DNA of 26,406 nucleotides. It comes from Acidobacteriota bacterium (GTDB lineage Bacteria > Acidobacteriota > Vicinamibacteria > Vicinamibacterales > Vicinamibacteraceae). The notes below the pieces were generated by a model. The model made no database searches. It was not told the DNA's origin and was given only the letters and a program-made list of their open reading frames with translations. The stretch's first letter is position 1, and the number at the start of each line of letters is the position of its first letter. Position numbers and translations under genes: made by a program. Shown here in pieces: positions 1 through 6,662 of the stretch. The stretch lies in assembly GCA_023427865.1 (NCBI GenBank), contig JAEYZV010000016.1, positions 1 through 26,406 of the forward strand, in the 5' to 3' direction.

Positions 1-1
1 G

Positions 2-1726
2 TCTCCCCGTATCCAGATGCCCCGGCCGGGGTCGCCGATGCCGCCGCGCGACACGAGCGCAAGGCCGGGCGGCGAGACGCCGGCTGTCGGCACCGCACGC
101 CTGCACGGCCGGGTCGTCGCCGCCGACACGGGGCTGCCCCTCCGCCGGGCGACGGTGGTCGCGCAGCCTTCTCGGCCGCCCGAGATGCAGCGCGGCGGCG
201 TCTTCGTTCCGCCACGGCAGCTCGCCGCGCGGACAGACGACGAGGGGCGCTTCGCCATCACGGAGGTACCCGCGGGCGACTACACGCTCACGGCGCGGCG
301 GTCGGGATACGCCAACCAGATGTACGGGCAGCTGCGCCCGAACACCCCGGCGCGCCGCGTGACGGTGGCCGAGGGCGCGGCGGTCGGACCGCTGGACTTC
401 TCGCTGCCACGCGGCGGCGTGATCACCGGACGCGTGCTCGACGAAGAAGGCGAGCCGGCCGAACGCGTGCAGGTGCGCGTGGTCCGCCAGCAGCGGTTCG
501 GTGGGCAGGTGCGGTACGTGCCCATGAACATGGGCGACGCCACCGACGATACCGGCCACTACCGGCTCTATGGCCTCGTGCCGGGCGAGTACCTCGTCGT
601 CGCCGAGCCGTCCGATCGCGGCAACTTCTTCATGGGGGGCCAGGCGGTGCAGGGGGTGACCTCGGACACCATCCCGACCTATGGTCCCGGCACCGCAAAT
701 CCCGCAGAGGCGCAGCGCGTGCAGGTCCAGCCCGGCGTCGAGACGCCGATGGACATCCAGCTCGTTGTCGCGAAGGTGGCCACCGTCAGCGGCACCGTCG
801 TCACCTCCACGGGCGAGCCGATGGCCGGCGGCTTCGTCCGCCTCCAGCCGGTCGGCGGCGGCGAGATGCCGGGCATGGGGCGCGGCGGTCCGATCGCTGA
901 CGGCGGCCGGTTCGAGGTCGCGTCGGTGCCTCCGGGGGCCTACAACCTCGTGGTGATGCAGATGATGCGCGGCGGGCCCGACACCGTGACTGCCGCCGAC
1001 ACCGAGGGGGCGGTCCAACCCGTGTCGGTCGATGGCGAGGACGTGAGCCTCACGATCCGGACAACGCCCGGATCGACGGTCAGGGGGCGCGTGGTGCTCG
1101 AGGGCGTGCCCACAGACGCGCTCGCCAACCGCGAGCTGCGCGTCAGCTCGTACCCGGTCGGAGAGTTCATGGGTTTCGGCACGTCCCCGGGACGCGGCCA
1201 GGTCCAGCCCGACATGACGTTCGAGCTCGTCGGCGTGCGCGGCACCCAGGCGCTGAGCATCATGATGCTGCCCGAAGGCTGGTGGCTGAAGGACGTGCGG
1301 GTCGCCGGCCAGTCCGCCGTCGAGGGCTTCGACTTCGGCAGCGCCCGCAGCTTCTCCGGCGTGGAGATCGTCGTCAGCGGGCGGCCGACCGGGCTGACGG
1401 GCACCGTGACCGGCGACTCGGGCTCCACCGCCAGCGACTATGCCGTCGTGCTGTTCCCGGAAGACGAGTCGAAGTGGGAGCGCGTCGGCCCCGGGCTGAT
1501 GGGCGCGCGCGCCGTGCGGCCAGGCCTCGACGGCGCCTTCAAGATGCCGGGGCTGCGTCCGGGTTCGTACTACGTGCTCGCCGTGCCGGCCGACCAGGCG
1601 GACATGCAGACGCTGGGCGACCCCGAGCACCTGCGCGCGCTCGCCGGCCGCGCGCGAACCGTGGAAGTCCAGGACGGCGTGATGGGGCAGGTCACGCTGA
1701 CATTGGTGGACGGTCAGGCGCGGTGA
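2..1726 (+). CDS. Secreted carboxypeptidase-regulatory-like multi-domain protein, 5' partial
   Basis: The frame is open to the left window edge. The first ATG (base 17) is followed by a Pro/Arg/Ser-rich stretch rather than a signal peptide, so the true start and export signal probably lie outside the window. About 570 residues are visible. Repeated beta-sandwich units of the carboxypeptidase-regulatory-like (CarboxypepD_reg / Cna-B-like) type are seen: a 'G.V.....G.PL..A.V' opening with 'F.I..VPAGDYTL.A...GY' around residues 28-100, a second unit from about 135 ('GVITGRVLDEEGEPAERV' to 'YRLYGLVPGEYLVVAEP'), and further degenerate units to the C-terminus ('FKMPGLRPGSYYVLAVP'). No catalytic motif is seen. 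Such proteins are common and often paralogous in Acidobacteria, where the sandwich is usually taken as a structural or carbohydrate/protein-binding module. The substrate is unknown. The next gene is on the same strand but lies beyond a repeat array, so I infer no operon link. Confidence 0.8.
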   Translation, partial: SPRIQMPRPGSPMPPRDTSARPGGETPAVGTARLHGRVVAADTGLPLRRATVVAQPSRPPEMQRGGVFVPPRQLAARTDDEGRFAITEVPAGDYTLTARRSGYANQMYGQLRPNTPARRVTVAEGAAVGPLDFSLPRGGVITGRVLDEEGEPAERVQVRVVRQQRFGGQVRYVPMNMGDATDDTGHYRLYGLVPGEYLVVAEPSDRGNFFMGGQAVQGVTSDTIPTYGPGTANPAEAQRVQVQPGVETPMDIQLVVAKVATVSGTVVTSTGEPMAGGFVRLQPVGGGEMPGMGRGGPIADGGRFEVASVPPGAYNLVVMQMMRGGPDTVTAADTEGAVQPVSVDGEDVSLTIRTTPGSTVRGRVVLEGVPTDALANRELRVSSYPVGEFMGFGTSPGRGQVQPDMTFELVGVRGTQALSIMMLPEGWWLKDVRVAGQSAVEGFDFGSARSFSGVEIVVSGRPTGLTGTVTGDSGSTASDYAVVLFPEDESKWERVGPGLMGARAVRPGLDGAFKMPGLRPGSYYVLAVPADQADMQTLGDPEHLRALAGRARTVEVQDGVMGQVTLTLVDGQAR

Positions 1727-1764
1727 GCCAATCGGCAGGGCGAATGCACATTCGGGAATAGAAG

Positions 1765-1883
1765 GGGACTCGGGACTCGGGATTCGGGCCTTGGGCCTCG
1801 GGCCGCCTCGGGCCGCGGGCCGCCTTTGGCCTTGAGCCTTCTTCCTTTACTTCTGACTTCCGACTTGTGACTTCTGCCTTTGC
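1765..1883. repeat. Degenerate array with strict 7-bp phase, about 17 units
   Basis: Read in 7-bp steps, the whole stretch keeps phase. The first units are GGGACTC, GGGACTC, GGGATTC, GGGCCTT and GGGCCTC. These pass through CG-rich units to GGCCTTG and AGCCTTC, and end with ACTTCTG, ACTTCCG, ACTTGTG, ACTTCTG and CCTTTGC. The right edge is one base before the probable start codon of the next gene (1885), so no Shine-Dalgarno sequence stands before that gene. The last five units recur with 31 of 36 bases identical (1849-1884 against 23123-23158). The stretch also explains spurious frames here. Confidence 0.85.
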
Positions 1884-1884
1884 C

Positions 1885-2547
1885 ATGTCTCACGCCCGTC
1901 AGCACGACAGCCTGCTCGCCACGCTCGAGAAGCGCCTCCTCGTCTGGATCGCCGTGCGCCTGCCGCGCGCCGTCGGTTCGGATCACCTCACGGCACTCGG
2001 GCTGCTTTCCATGGTCGGCGTCGGCGCCGCGTTCGCCGCGTCGGCCTACGACCCGCGCGTGCTGTACCTCGTGCCGCCCCTGCTCGTCGTCAACTGGTTC
2101 GGGGACAGCCTCGACGGGACAGTGGCGCGCGTGCGCAACCGGCAACGTCCCCGCTATGGCTACTACGTCGATCACGTGGTGGACATCGTCGGGGCGGTGG
2201 CGCTGTTCGGTGGCCTGGCGTTCTCTGGCGCCATGCAGCCGGTCATCGCGCTCGTGCTGCTCGTCGCCTACGTCGCGGCGATGGCCGAGGTGTTCCTCGC
2301 CACGCACGTCACGCACGTGTTCAGGCTCGCGTCGTTCGGCTTCGGCCCCACCGAGTTGCGCATCGTGCTCGCCGTGGGCGCCGTCGTCCTCGTCGGACGA
2401 CCGTTGGTGGCCGTCCCGGGCATCGGCCTCGTCCCGCTGTTCGACGTCGGTGGCGTCGTCGCGACGCTCGGCATCGCGATGGCGTTCGTCGCGTCAGCGG
2501 TGCGCACGGGATGGCATCTCGCCCGTGAGGAGCGGCTCGACGCATGA
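1885..2547 (+). CDS. CDP-alcohol phosphatidyltransferase family membrane protein
   Basis: The protein has 220 residues and transfers a phosphatidyl (or related) group from a CDP-linked donor to an alcohol in the membrane. The family signature is complete: 'GDSLDGTVAR' near residues 67-76 followed by 'GYYVDHVVD', matching D-x2-D-G-x2-A-R-x(8-9)-G-x3-D-x3-D. The four Asp residues bind the metals. Hydrophobic segments lie on both sides, and the length (about 200-230 aa) is normal. ATG 1885 is preferred over the in-frame GTG at 1867, because the GTG lies inside the heptamer array and would encode repeat-derived residues. Neither start has a ribosome binding site. The gene overlaps the next one by 4 bp (ATGA), so the two are likely co-translated. 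The acceptor alcohol (glycerol phosphate, inositol phosphate or another) cannot be told from the sequence. Confidence 0.85.
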   Translation: MSHARQHDSLLATLEKRLLVWIAVRLPRAVGSDHLTALGLLSMVGVGAAFAASAYDPRVLYLVPPLLVVNWFGDSLDGTVARVRNRQRPRYGYYVDHVVDIVGAVALFGGLAFSGAMQPVIALVLLVAYVAAMAEVFLATHVTHVFRLASFGFGPTELRIVLAVGAVVLVGRPLVAVPGIGLVPLFDVGGVVATLGIAMAFVASAVRTGWHLAREERLDA

Positions 2548-3719
2548 CGATGCGCCTTTCGCGATTCCTCGTTGTCGGCGGGCTCGGCTTCGCCGTGCAG
2601 CTCTCGGTCGCCACGGTCCTGCTCGTCATGGGCGTACCCGCGGTCGCGTCCCCCCCGATCGCCATCGAGGCAGCGATCGTCCACCACCACGCGTGGCATC
2701 GCCGCTGGGCCTGGCGCGACCGTGCCGACGGCACGCCGTGGCTGCAGACGCTGTTGCGGTCGCACGTCGGCAGCGGCGCGACGTCGCTCGTCGCCGGCGT
2801 CGCGGCGGTCGCACTGCTCGCGGGTGTGGTGCCACCGATCGCTGCACAGGTGGCGGCGGTGGCGACGTGCGCTGCCGCGAACTACCTGATCGCGGATCGC
2901 TGGGTGTTTGCGCGCCGCCCGGCCTTGACGTTCTTCGCGGCCGGCGCGCTGCTGATGGCGCTGCCCCCTGCGGCGCACGCCTCCAGCCCGTCGGCCGAGG
3001 CACTGCATTCGTGGGATCGGTATGTGCGGACACTCGAGCGTGTACGTGCGTCTGAGACGGGGCGCGGCGTGCCTGCGTGGGCTTCGGACGAGGACCAGGA
3101 CGGCACGCGCACGCTCGCGGCCCTGCAAGCCGGCCGGGTCGTCGTCCAACGGCGGGAACTGCGCGGCGTGGACGTGAGCGGCGCGACGCTGGAGCACTGG
3201 CAGGGCAGTGTGCTGCTCCGCGGTCGGTCGCTGGACGATGTGGCGCACAGGGTTCGTCATCCGGAGCGGTATCGGCAGCCGCCCGACGTGCTGGAGCTGC
3301 ACGTGACTTCGCGATCGGCGACCGGCCATGAGATCTACCTTCGCCTCGCGCGGTCGATGCTCGTCACGGCGACGTACGACACGTGGCACCGCGTGCGCCA
3401 CGTCGAGCGCGGCGCCACGCGGCTCGACAGCGTGAGCGTCGCCTCCCGGATCGACGAGGTCGTCGACGCGGGCACGCCACGGGAGCGGCGCGTCCCGGCC
3501 GACGACAGTCGCGGCTTCCTGTGGCGGATGCAGTCGTCCTGGCGCTTCGTCCAGACGCCCGATGGCGTTGTCGTCACCTGCGAGTCGCTGACGTTGTCCC
3601 GACCGGTGCCCTTCGGCCTCGGCGTAGTCGCCCGTCCCGTGATCACCCGCGTCGCGCGTGAGTCGATGACGACGGCCGTCCGCGCCTGGCAGTCGCCCCC
3701 CTCACCTCGGATCAGGTAG
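2544..3719 (+). CDS. GtrA-like membrane domain fused to a START-like secreted domain
   Basis: The protein has 391 residues. Residues 5-125 look like GtrA: 'FLVVGGLGFAVQL' opens the first helix, an 'AWHRRWAW' turn corresponds to the usual 'NF..NRRWTF', and 'CAAANYLIADRWVFAR' closes the fourth. GtrA proteins are small four-helix proteins linked to polyprenyl-phosphate sugar transfer. A hydrophobic stretch ending 'PAAHAS' (about 128-147) then resembles a signal peptide and leads into a ~245-residue domain. That domain has the 'RGFLWRMQSSWRF', 'VTCESLTLSRPVPFGLG' and 'RES' features I associate with a START/SRPBCC-like secreted acidobacterial family (recognition from memory). The start codon overlaps the upstream stop (ATGA), which supports coupling to the CDP-alcohol transferase. 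The stop TAG (3717-3719) lies in a hairpin repeat, so the native C-terminus may have been altered. The fusion is intact, with no stop codon between the parts. Confidence 0.72.
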   Translation: MTMRLSRFLVVGGLGFAVQLSVATVLLVMGVPAVASPPIAIEAAIVHHHAWHRRWAWRDRADGTPWLQTLLRSHVGSGATSLVAGVAAVALLAGVVPPIAAQVAAVATCAAANYLIADRWVFARRPALTFFAAGALLMALPPAAHASSPSAEALHSWDRYVRTLERVRASETGRGVPAWASDEDQDGTRTLAALQAGRVVVQRRELRGVDVSGATLEHWQGSVLLRGRSLDDVAHRVRHPERYRQPPDVLELHVTSRSATGHEIYLRLARSMLVTATYDTWHRVRHVERGATRLDSVSVASRIDEVVDAGTPRERRVPADDSRGFLWRMQSSWRFVQTPDGVVVTCESLTLSRPVPFGLGVVARPVITRVARESMTTAVRAWQSPPSPRIR

Positions 3720-3801
3720 GGACCGCTGTCCCAGCGGTCCGTCTGCCAGCGGTCCGTCTGCCGGCCGTCCGTCTGCCTGCCGGCGGTCTGCCCGCCAGCG
3801 G
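3716..3801. repeat. Hairpin plus 15-bp tandem repeat in a convergent intergenic gap
   Basis: A perfect 9-bp stem with a TCC loop (GGACCGCTG / CAGCGGTCC, 3720-3740) starts within the stop codon region of the upstream gene. It runs into a 15-bp tandem repeat, CCAGCGGTCCGTCTG, at 3731-3745 and 3746-3760, with diverged copies at 3761-3775, 3776-3790 and a partial one to 3801. It sits between two converging genes and probably acts as a bidirectional terminator or REP-like element. There is no T-tract. Its GGTAGGG start and GCTGTCCCAGC core recur at 5611. Confidence 0.8.
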
Positions 3802-3832
3802 AACGACGAAGTCCCAACCCCCTCACGTTGCG

Positions 3833-4207
3833 CTACAGGGCTCGCCCCACCGCCTGCCCTGCCGCCACCGCGAGCAAGCCGGTCGCGACGCTGATAGCGA
3901 CGTTGCCAGCAGCGGCGCCGACCGCGCCCTGCTCGAGCAGCGCCAGCGTCTGGTGCTCGAAGGCGGAGAAGGTCGTGAACGCCCCGAGCAGGCCGACGGC
4001 GCCGAACGTGCGCCAGGCCGAAGAGAGGTGCGGACGCGAGGCGAGGGCGCCGGCCAGCACCCCGAGCGCGAGACAGCCGGCGAGGTTCACGACGATCGTT
4101 CCCCACGGCAGCCGCGACGACCACCGCGCCTGGATCGCCGTGGAGAGGACGGCGCGGGCGACGGCGCCGACGGCGCCCCCGAGGGCCACGAGCAACAGCG
4201 AGCGCAT
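3833..4207 (-). CDS. crcB: CrcB/Fluc-type fluoride channel
   Basis: The protein has 124 residues, the normal length for this family of dual-topology fluoride channels that let toxic F- leave the cytoplasm. Four hydrophobic helices are visible. Family marks are 'GGAVGAVAR' (10-18), 'GTIVVNLAGC' with the conserved Asn41, and 'GAFTTFSAFEHQT' (76-88), which holds the TTFS motif and the Phe residues that line the pore (Phe80, Phe83). A single copy suggests a homodimer; some Firmicutes use two different subunits. The start ATG has AGGA close upstream on the minus strand. A fluoride riboswitch often precedes crcB, but I could not recognise one in the roughly 80 bases upstream. The gene diverges from the S41 protease. 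Confidence 0.92.
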   Translation of the reverse strand: MRSLLLVALGGAVGAVARAVLSTAIQARWSSRLPWGTIVVNLAGCLALGVLAGALASRPHLSSAWRTFGAVGLLGAFTTFSAFEHQTLALLEQGAVGAAAGNVAISVATGLLAVAAGQAVGRAL

Positions 4208-4289
4208 GGTCCTGCATGATATGCGGCCGTGCTACGCTGGCCCCCTGGCACCCCAGCCTGCCGGTTTCGTGCCGAGGAGCGCTACCCGC
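4208..4289. promoter_or_regulatory. Short divergent intergenic region between crcB and the S41 protease
   Basis: These 82 bases must hold both promoters. For the plus-strand protease, TGCTACGCT (4230-4238) resembles an extended -10, and GAGGAG (4275-4280) is a good ribosome binding site. On the minus strand, TATCAT lies about 15 bases upstream of crcB. No -35 box is convincing on either side, so the promoter calls are tentative. Confidence 0.35.
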
Positions 4290-5585
4290 ATGCGACCCGT
4301 CGTCCCTGTACTTGCCGCCTTGGTGCTTGCCGCGACCGTCGCGCCCGCCGCGCGCGCGCAGTCCATCACCAACTGCAGCACGACGAGCCAGAACCGCTAC
4401 GTCCACGACGTGATGCGGGATCTGTACTACTGGAACACGTCGCTGCCGACGGTCGACGCGGCGTCCTACCCATCGCCGGAGGCGTTGCTCGAGGCGTTGC
4501 GCTACCGGCCGCTCGACGAGCGCTTCAGTTACATCGGATCGCGGGCGAGCGAGGAAGCCTTCTACTCCGACAGCCAGTTCATCGGCTTCGGCTACGGCAG
4601 CGCGTACGACGGCCGCGGCCTGCGCATCCTGCAGGTGTTCCCCGAGAGCCCGGCATCGGAAGCCGGCCTGCAGCGCGGCGATCGCATCGTCGCGATCGAC
4701 GGGCAGAGCGTCCTGGCCCTCGTGCAGAGCAATCAACTGGGCGCTGCGCTGGGCCCGTCGCAGGAGGGGTTCGCGACGACCATCCGGTACGAGCGGATGG
4801 ACGGCACGTTCGCCGACGCGCACATGGTCAAGCGCCCCGTCACGATCCCGACCGTGTCGTACCTGGAGCTGTACGAGGTGGAGGGGCGCAAGGTCGGCTA
4901 CCTGTTCTTCCGCAACTTCGTGCAGCCCTCGCGCGCGGCGCTCGACGAGGCCTTTGGCGCGCTTCGCGACGTCGGTGCAACCGAGCTCGTGCTCGACCTG
5001 CGCTACAACGGCGGCGGCCTCGTCTCGGTGGCGCAGCACCTGGCGAGCCTCATCGGCGGCAGCCGCACCGACGGACAGGTGTTCGCCGAGTACTTCCACA
5101 ACGAGCGCAACGCCTTCCGCAACGAGATCACGCGCTTCGAGGCGGCGCCGGCGGCCTTGCGGCTCGATAGGCTCGTGGTGATCACCACGCGCGGATCCGC
5201 GTCGGCGAGCGAGCTCGTCATCAACGCGCTGCGGCCGTTCATTCCCGTGATCACGGTGGGCGACACCTCGTACGGCAAGCCCGTCGGACAGTACGGCGTG
5301 ACGTTCTGCGACAAGGTCCTCTATCCCGTCGCGTTCACCTTACGCAACGCCAACGGCCAGGGCGACTTCTTCGACGGCATTCCCGCCGATTGCCTCGCGG
5401 CAGACGACCCGGACCGGCAGCTCGGCGACCCTGCGGAGGCATCGCTGGCCGAGGCCTTGCATGTGATTCGCGTCGGGCAGTGCTCCGTGCCACCCTCGCT
5501 GTCGGCTGCCGAGCGCAAGCGCGCCACCACGCGTGTGGACGTGCTGCCGCGCAGCGGCCTCGAGCAGGTCATCGGCGCGCATTGA
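4290..5585 (+). CDS. Secreted S41 family (C-terminal processing) peptidase with PDZ domain
   Basis: The protein has 431 residues. The first 24 form a Sec signal peptide ending 'ARAQS', so it acts outside the cytoplasmic membrane. A PDZ-like region follows at about 95-165 ('GRGLRILQVFPESPASEAGLQRGDRIVAIDG'-like, residues 108-138) and binds protein C-termini. The protease core has 'LDLRYNGGG' (236-243), the nucleophile motif 'GSASASE' (302-308, probable Ser305) and the general-base Lys330 in 'GDTSYGKPVGQ'. This is the Ser/Lys dyad of CtpA/Prc enzymes. Start ATG 4290 gives a clean signal peptide and has GAGGAG upstream; a longer open frame to 3828 runs through the opposite-strand crcB and is ignored. 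Cys residues near both ends (29, 340 and the C-terminal region) may form disulfides. The substrate is unknown. Confidence 0.9.
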   Translation: MRPVVPVLAALVLAATVAPAARAQSITNCSTTSQNRYVHDVMRDLYYWNTSLPTVDAASYPSPEALLEALRYRPLDERFSYIGSRASEEAFYSDSQFIGFGYGSAYDGRGLRILQVFPESPASEAGLQRGDRIVAIDGQSVLALVQSNQLGAALGPSQEGFATTIRYERMDGTFADAHMVKRPVTIPTVSYLELYEVEGRKVGYLFFRNFVQPSRAALDEAFGALRDVGATELVLDLRYNGGGLVSVAQHLASLIGGSRTDGQVFAEYFHNERNAFRNEITRFEAAPAALRLDRLVVITTRGSASASELVINALRPFIPVITVGDTSYGKPVGQYGVTFCDKVLYPVAFTLRNANGQGDFFDGIPADCLAADDPDRQLGDPAEASLAEALHVIRVGQCSVPPSLSAAERKRATTRVDVLPRSGLEQVIGAH

Positions 5586-5610
5586 CGCGCGTGGCCGGCG
5601 GCCCATCCCG

Positions 5611-5686
5611 GTAGGGCCGGCTGTCCCAGCCCGGCCGGCGTCCGGCTGTCCCAGCCCGGCCGGCATGCGGCTGTCCCAGCCTGGCG
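5611..5686. repeat. 25-bp tandem repeat with GCTGTCCCAGC core in a convergent gap
   Basis: Three units start at 5618, 5643 and 5668. The first two are identical over CGGCTGTCCCAGCCCGGC and beyond; the third is diverged. The array fills the 102-bp gap between two converging stop codons. It begins with the same GGTAGGG and shares the same core as the repeat at 3716, so both belong to one interspersed family. The inner GCTG-TCC-CAGC can fold into a hairpin. Confidence 0.82.
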
Positions 5687-5687
5687 A

Positions 5688-6662
5688 TCATCGCACCGGG
5701 GCGAGGCGCATGAGGTCGGCGAGGATGCGGTCCTTGGCGGCGGCGTCCGCGGTGTGGCACCACGTCACGCGTCGCCCAGCCGCGGTCGCCTCACTCGACA
5801 CCACCAGCGTCGACGTGTCGGGCGTGTTGCTCAGCGATGCCATCGCGACCTCGCACCGCAGCTCTCCCGGGTGCGCGGCGACGTCGACGGCAAGCATCGC
5901 CGGCACCGCGAACGACGACTGCCCGGCGGTCGCCGTGACCTGCTCGAGCCATGCGCGCGCGGACGGAAGCACGAGGCGGATCGGCCCGCGTGCCTCCTCC
6001 AGACGTTCGAGGTCCCGCGCATCCAGCCCCACGCCCGTCGACAGATCCGGCGCGACGAGCGTGATCGCGACCGGGCTGTCGAGCAGGACCCTCAGGCTGT
6101 CGATATCGGCGCCGATGCCGCTCGTGACCGTTGGCGGCGCCGGCCCCCCCTTCGTCGCATCTCCTTGCCGACGTCCGCCGACCACGATCACGCGCTCGAT
6201 GCGCGAAGCCGCGGCGGCACGCCGCTGCAGCACGGACGCGAGGGTGGTCGCCGGGCCGAGCACCAGAACCGTCAGTGGTTCCTTCCGCAAGGCTTCTTCG
6301 AGCAGCTCGGTCGCCTCGGTCGGGGCCGCGCGCTCCTCCGGACTCGAGGCGCCCCGCCACGGTCGCAGCAGCCCCGTGTCGATGCGGCTCATCAGCTCGT
6401 GGGCGACCGGGTAGCCGCGAACCAGCGGCACGTTGCCAAACGTCACCGAGACGCCGCGTAGCGCCAGCCTGCCCGATCCGTACGCCTGCAGCAACGCGAG
6501 GGCATCTCCAGGGTCGCGTGGCGGATCGCCGTAGGACGGGCTGACGTCCATCCACGCGGCTGTGCGCCCATCGGTCGCTGGTGCAGCATCGCGCCTGCAG
6601 CTGGCCGACGCGAGCGCCGCGAGCCCGATCGCGAGCAATGCGGTGAGTCGTGCGGCGCTCAC
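5688..6662 (-). CDS. Nucleoside-hydrolase-like (IunH fold) probable lipoprotein
   Basis: The protein has 324 residues, the family's usual size. The GTG start at 6662 overlaps the stop of the upstream gene (GTGA); longer in-frame starts would lie deep inside that gene. The N-terminus is a signal peptide ending 'ASASC' (Cys22), a weak lipobox, so envelope anchoring is likely. The nucleoside-hydrolase region begins 'MDVSPSYGDPPRDPGDALALL' with Asp39, Asp50 and Asp53, followed by 'LRGVSVTFGNVPL' (68-80), the family's conserved 'GN' strand. Classic enzymes have a DxDPGxDD calcium site; here the Asp spacing is different, as in a divergent branch I recall with an inserted loop. 'LVLGPATTLASVL' (about 133-145) matches the conserved central motif. 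Ribonucleoside or nicotinamide-riboside cleavage is possible, but the active site must be checked. Confidence 0.75.
   Translation of the reverse strand: MSAARLTALLAIGLAALASASCRRDAAPATDGRTAAWMDVSPSYGDPPRDPGDALALLQAYGSGRLALRGVSVTFGNVPLVRGYPVAHELMSRIDTGLLRPWRGASSPEERAAPTEATELLEEALRKEPLTVLVLGPATTLASVLQRRAAAASRIERVIVVGGRRQGDATKGGPAPPTVTSGIGADIDSLRVLLDSPVAITLVAPDLSTGVGLDARDLERLEEARGPIRLVLPSARAWLEQVTATAGQSSFAVPAMLAVDVAAHPGELRCEVAMASLSNTPDTSTLVVSSEATAAGRRVTWCHTADAAAKDRILADLMRLAPVR

Noticed and set aside
2268..3401. Minus-strand frame of 377 codons opposite the GtrA fusion
   Set aside because: It is antisense to a gene with clear GtrA-like motifs and a coupled start. The composition is Arg/His-rich with no hydrophobic segments or recognisable motif.
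4208..4289. Fluoride riboswitch upstream of crcB
   Set aside because: I could not find the riboswitch's conserved GG-GATGG-type start or pseudoknot partners in the short gap. The gap is also shared with a divergent gene.
3702..5099. Minus-strand frame of 465 codons covering crcB and the S41 protease
   Set aside because: The protease on the plus strand has complete motifs, and crcB is a different minus-strand frame. This frame shows no family features and reads as a codon-bias shadow.
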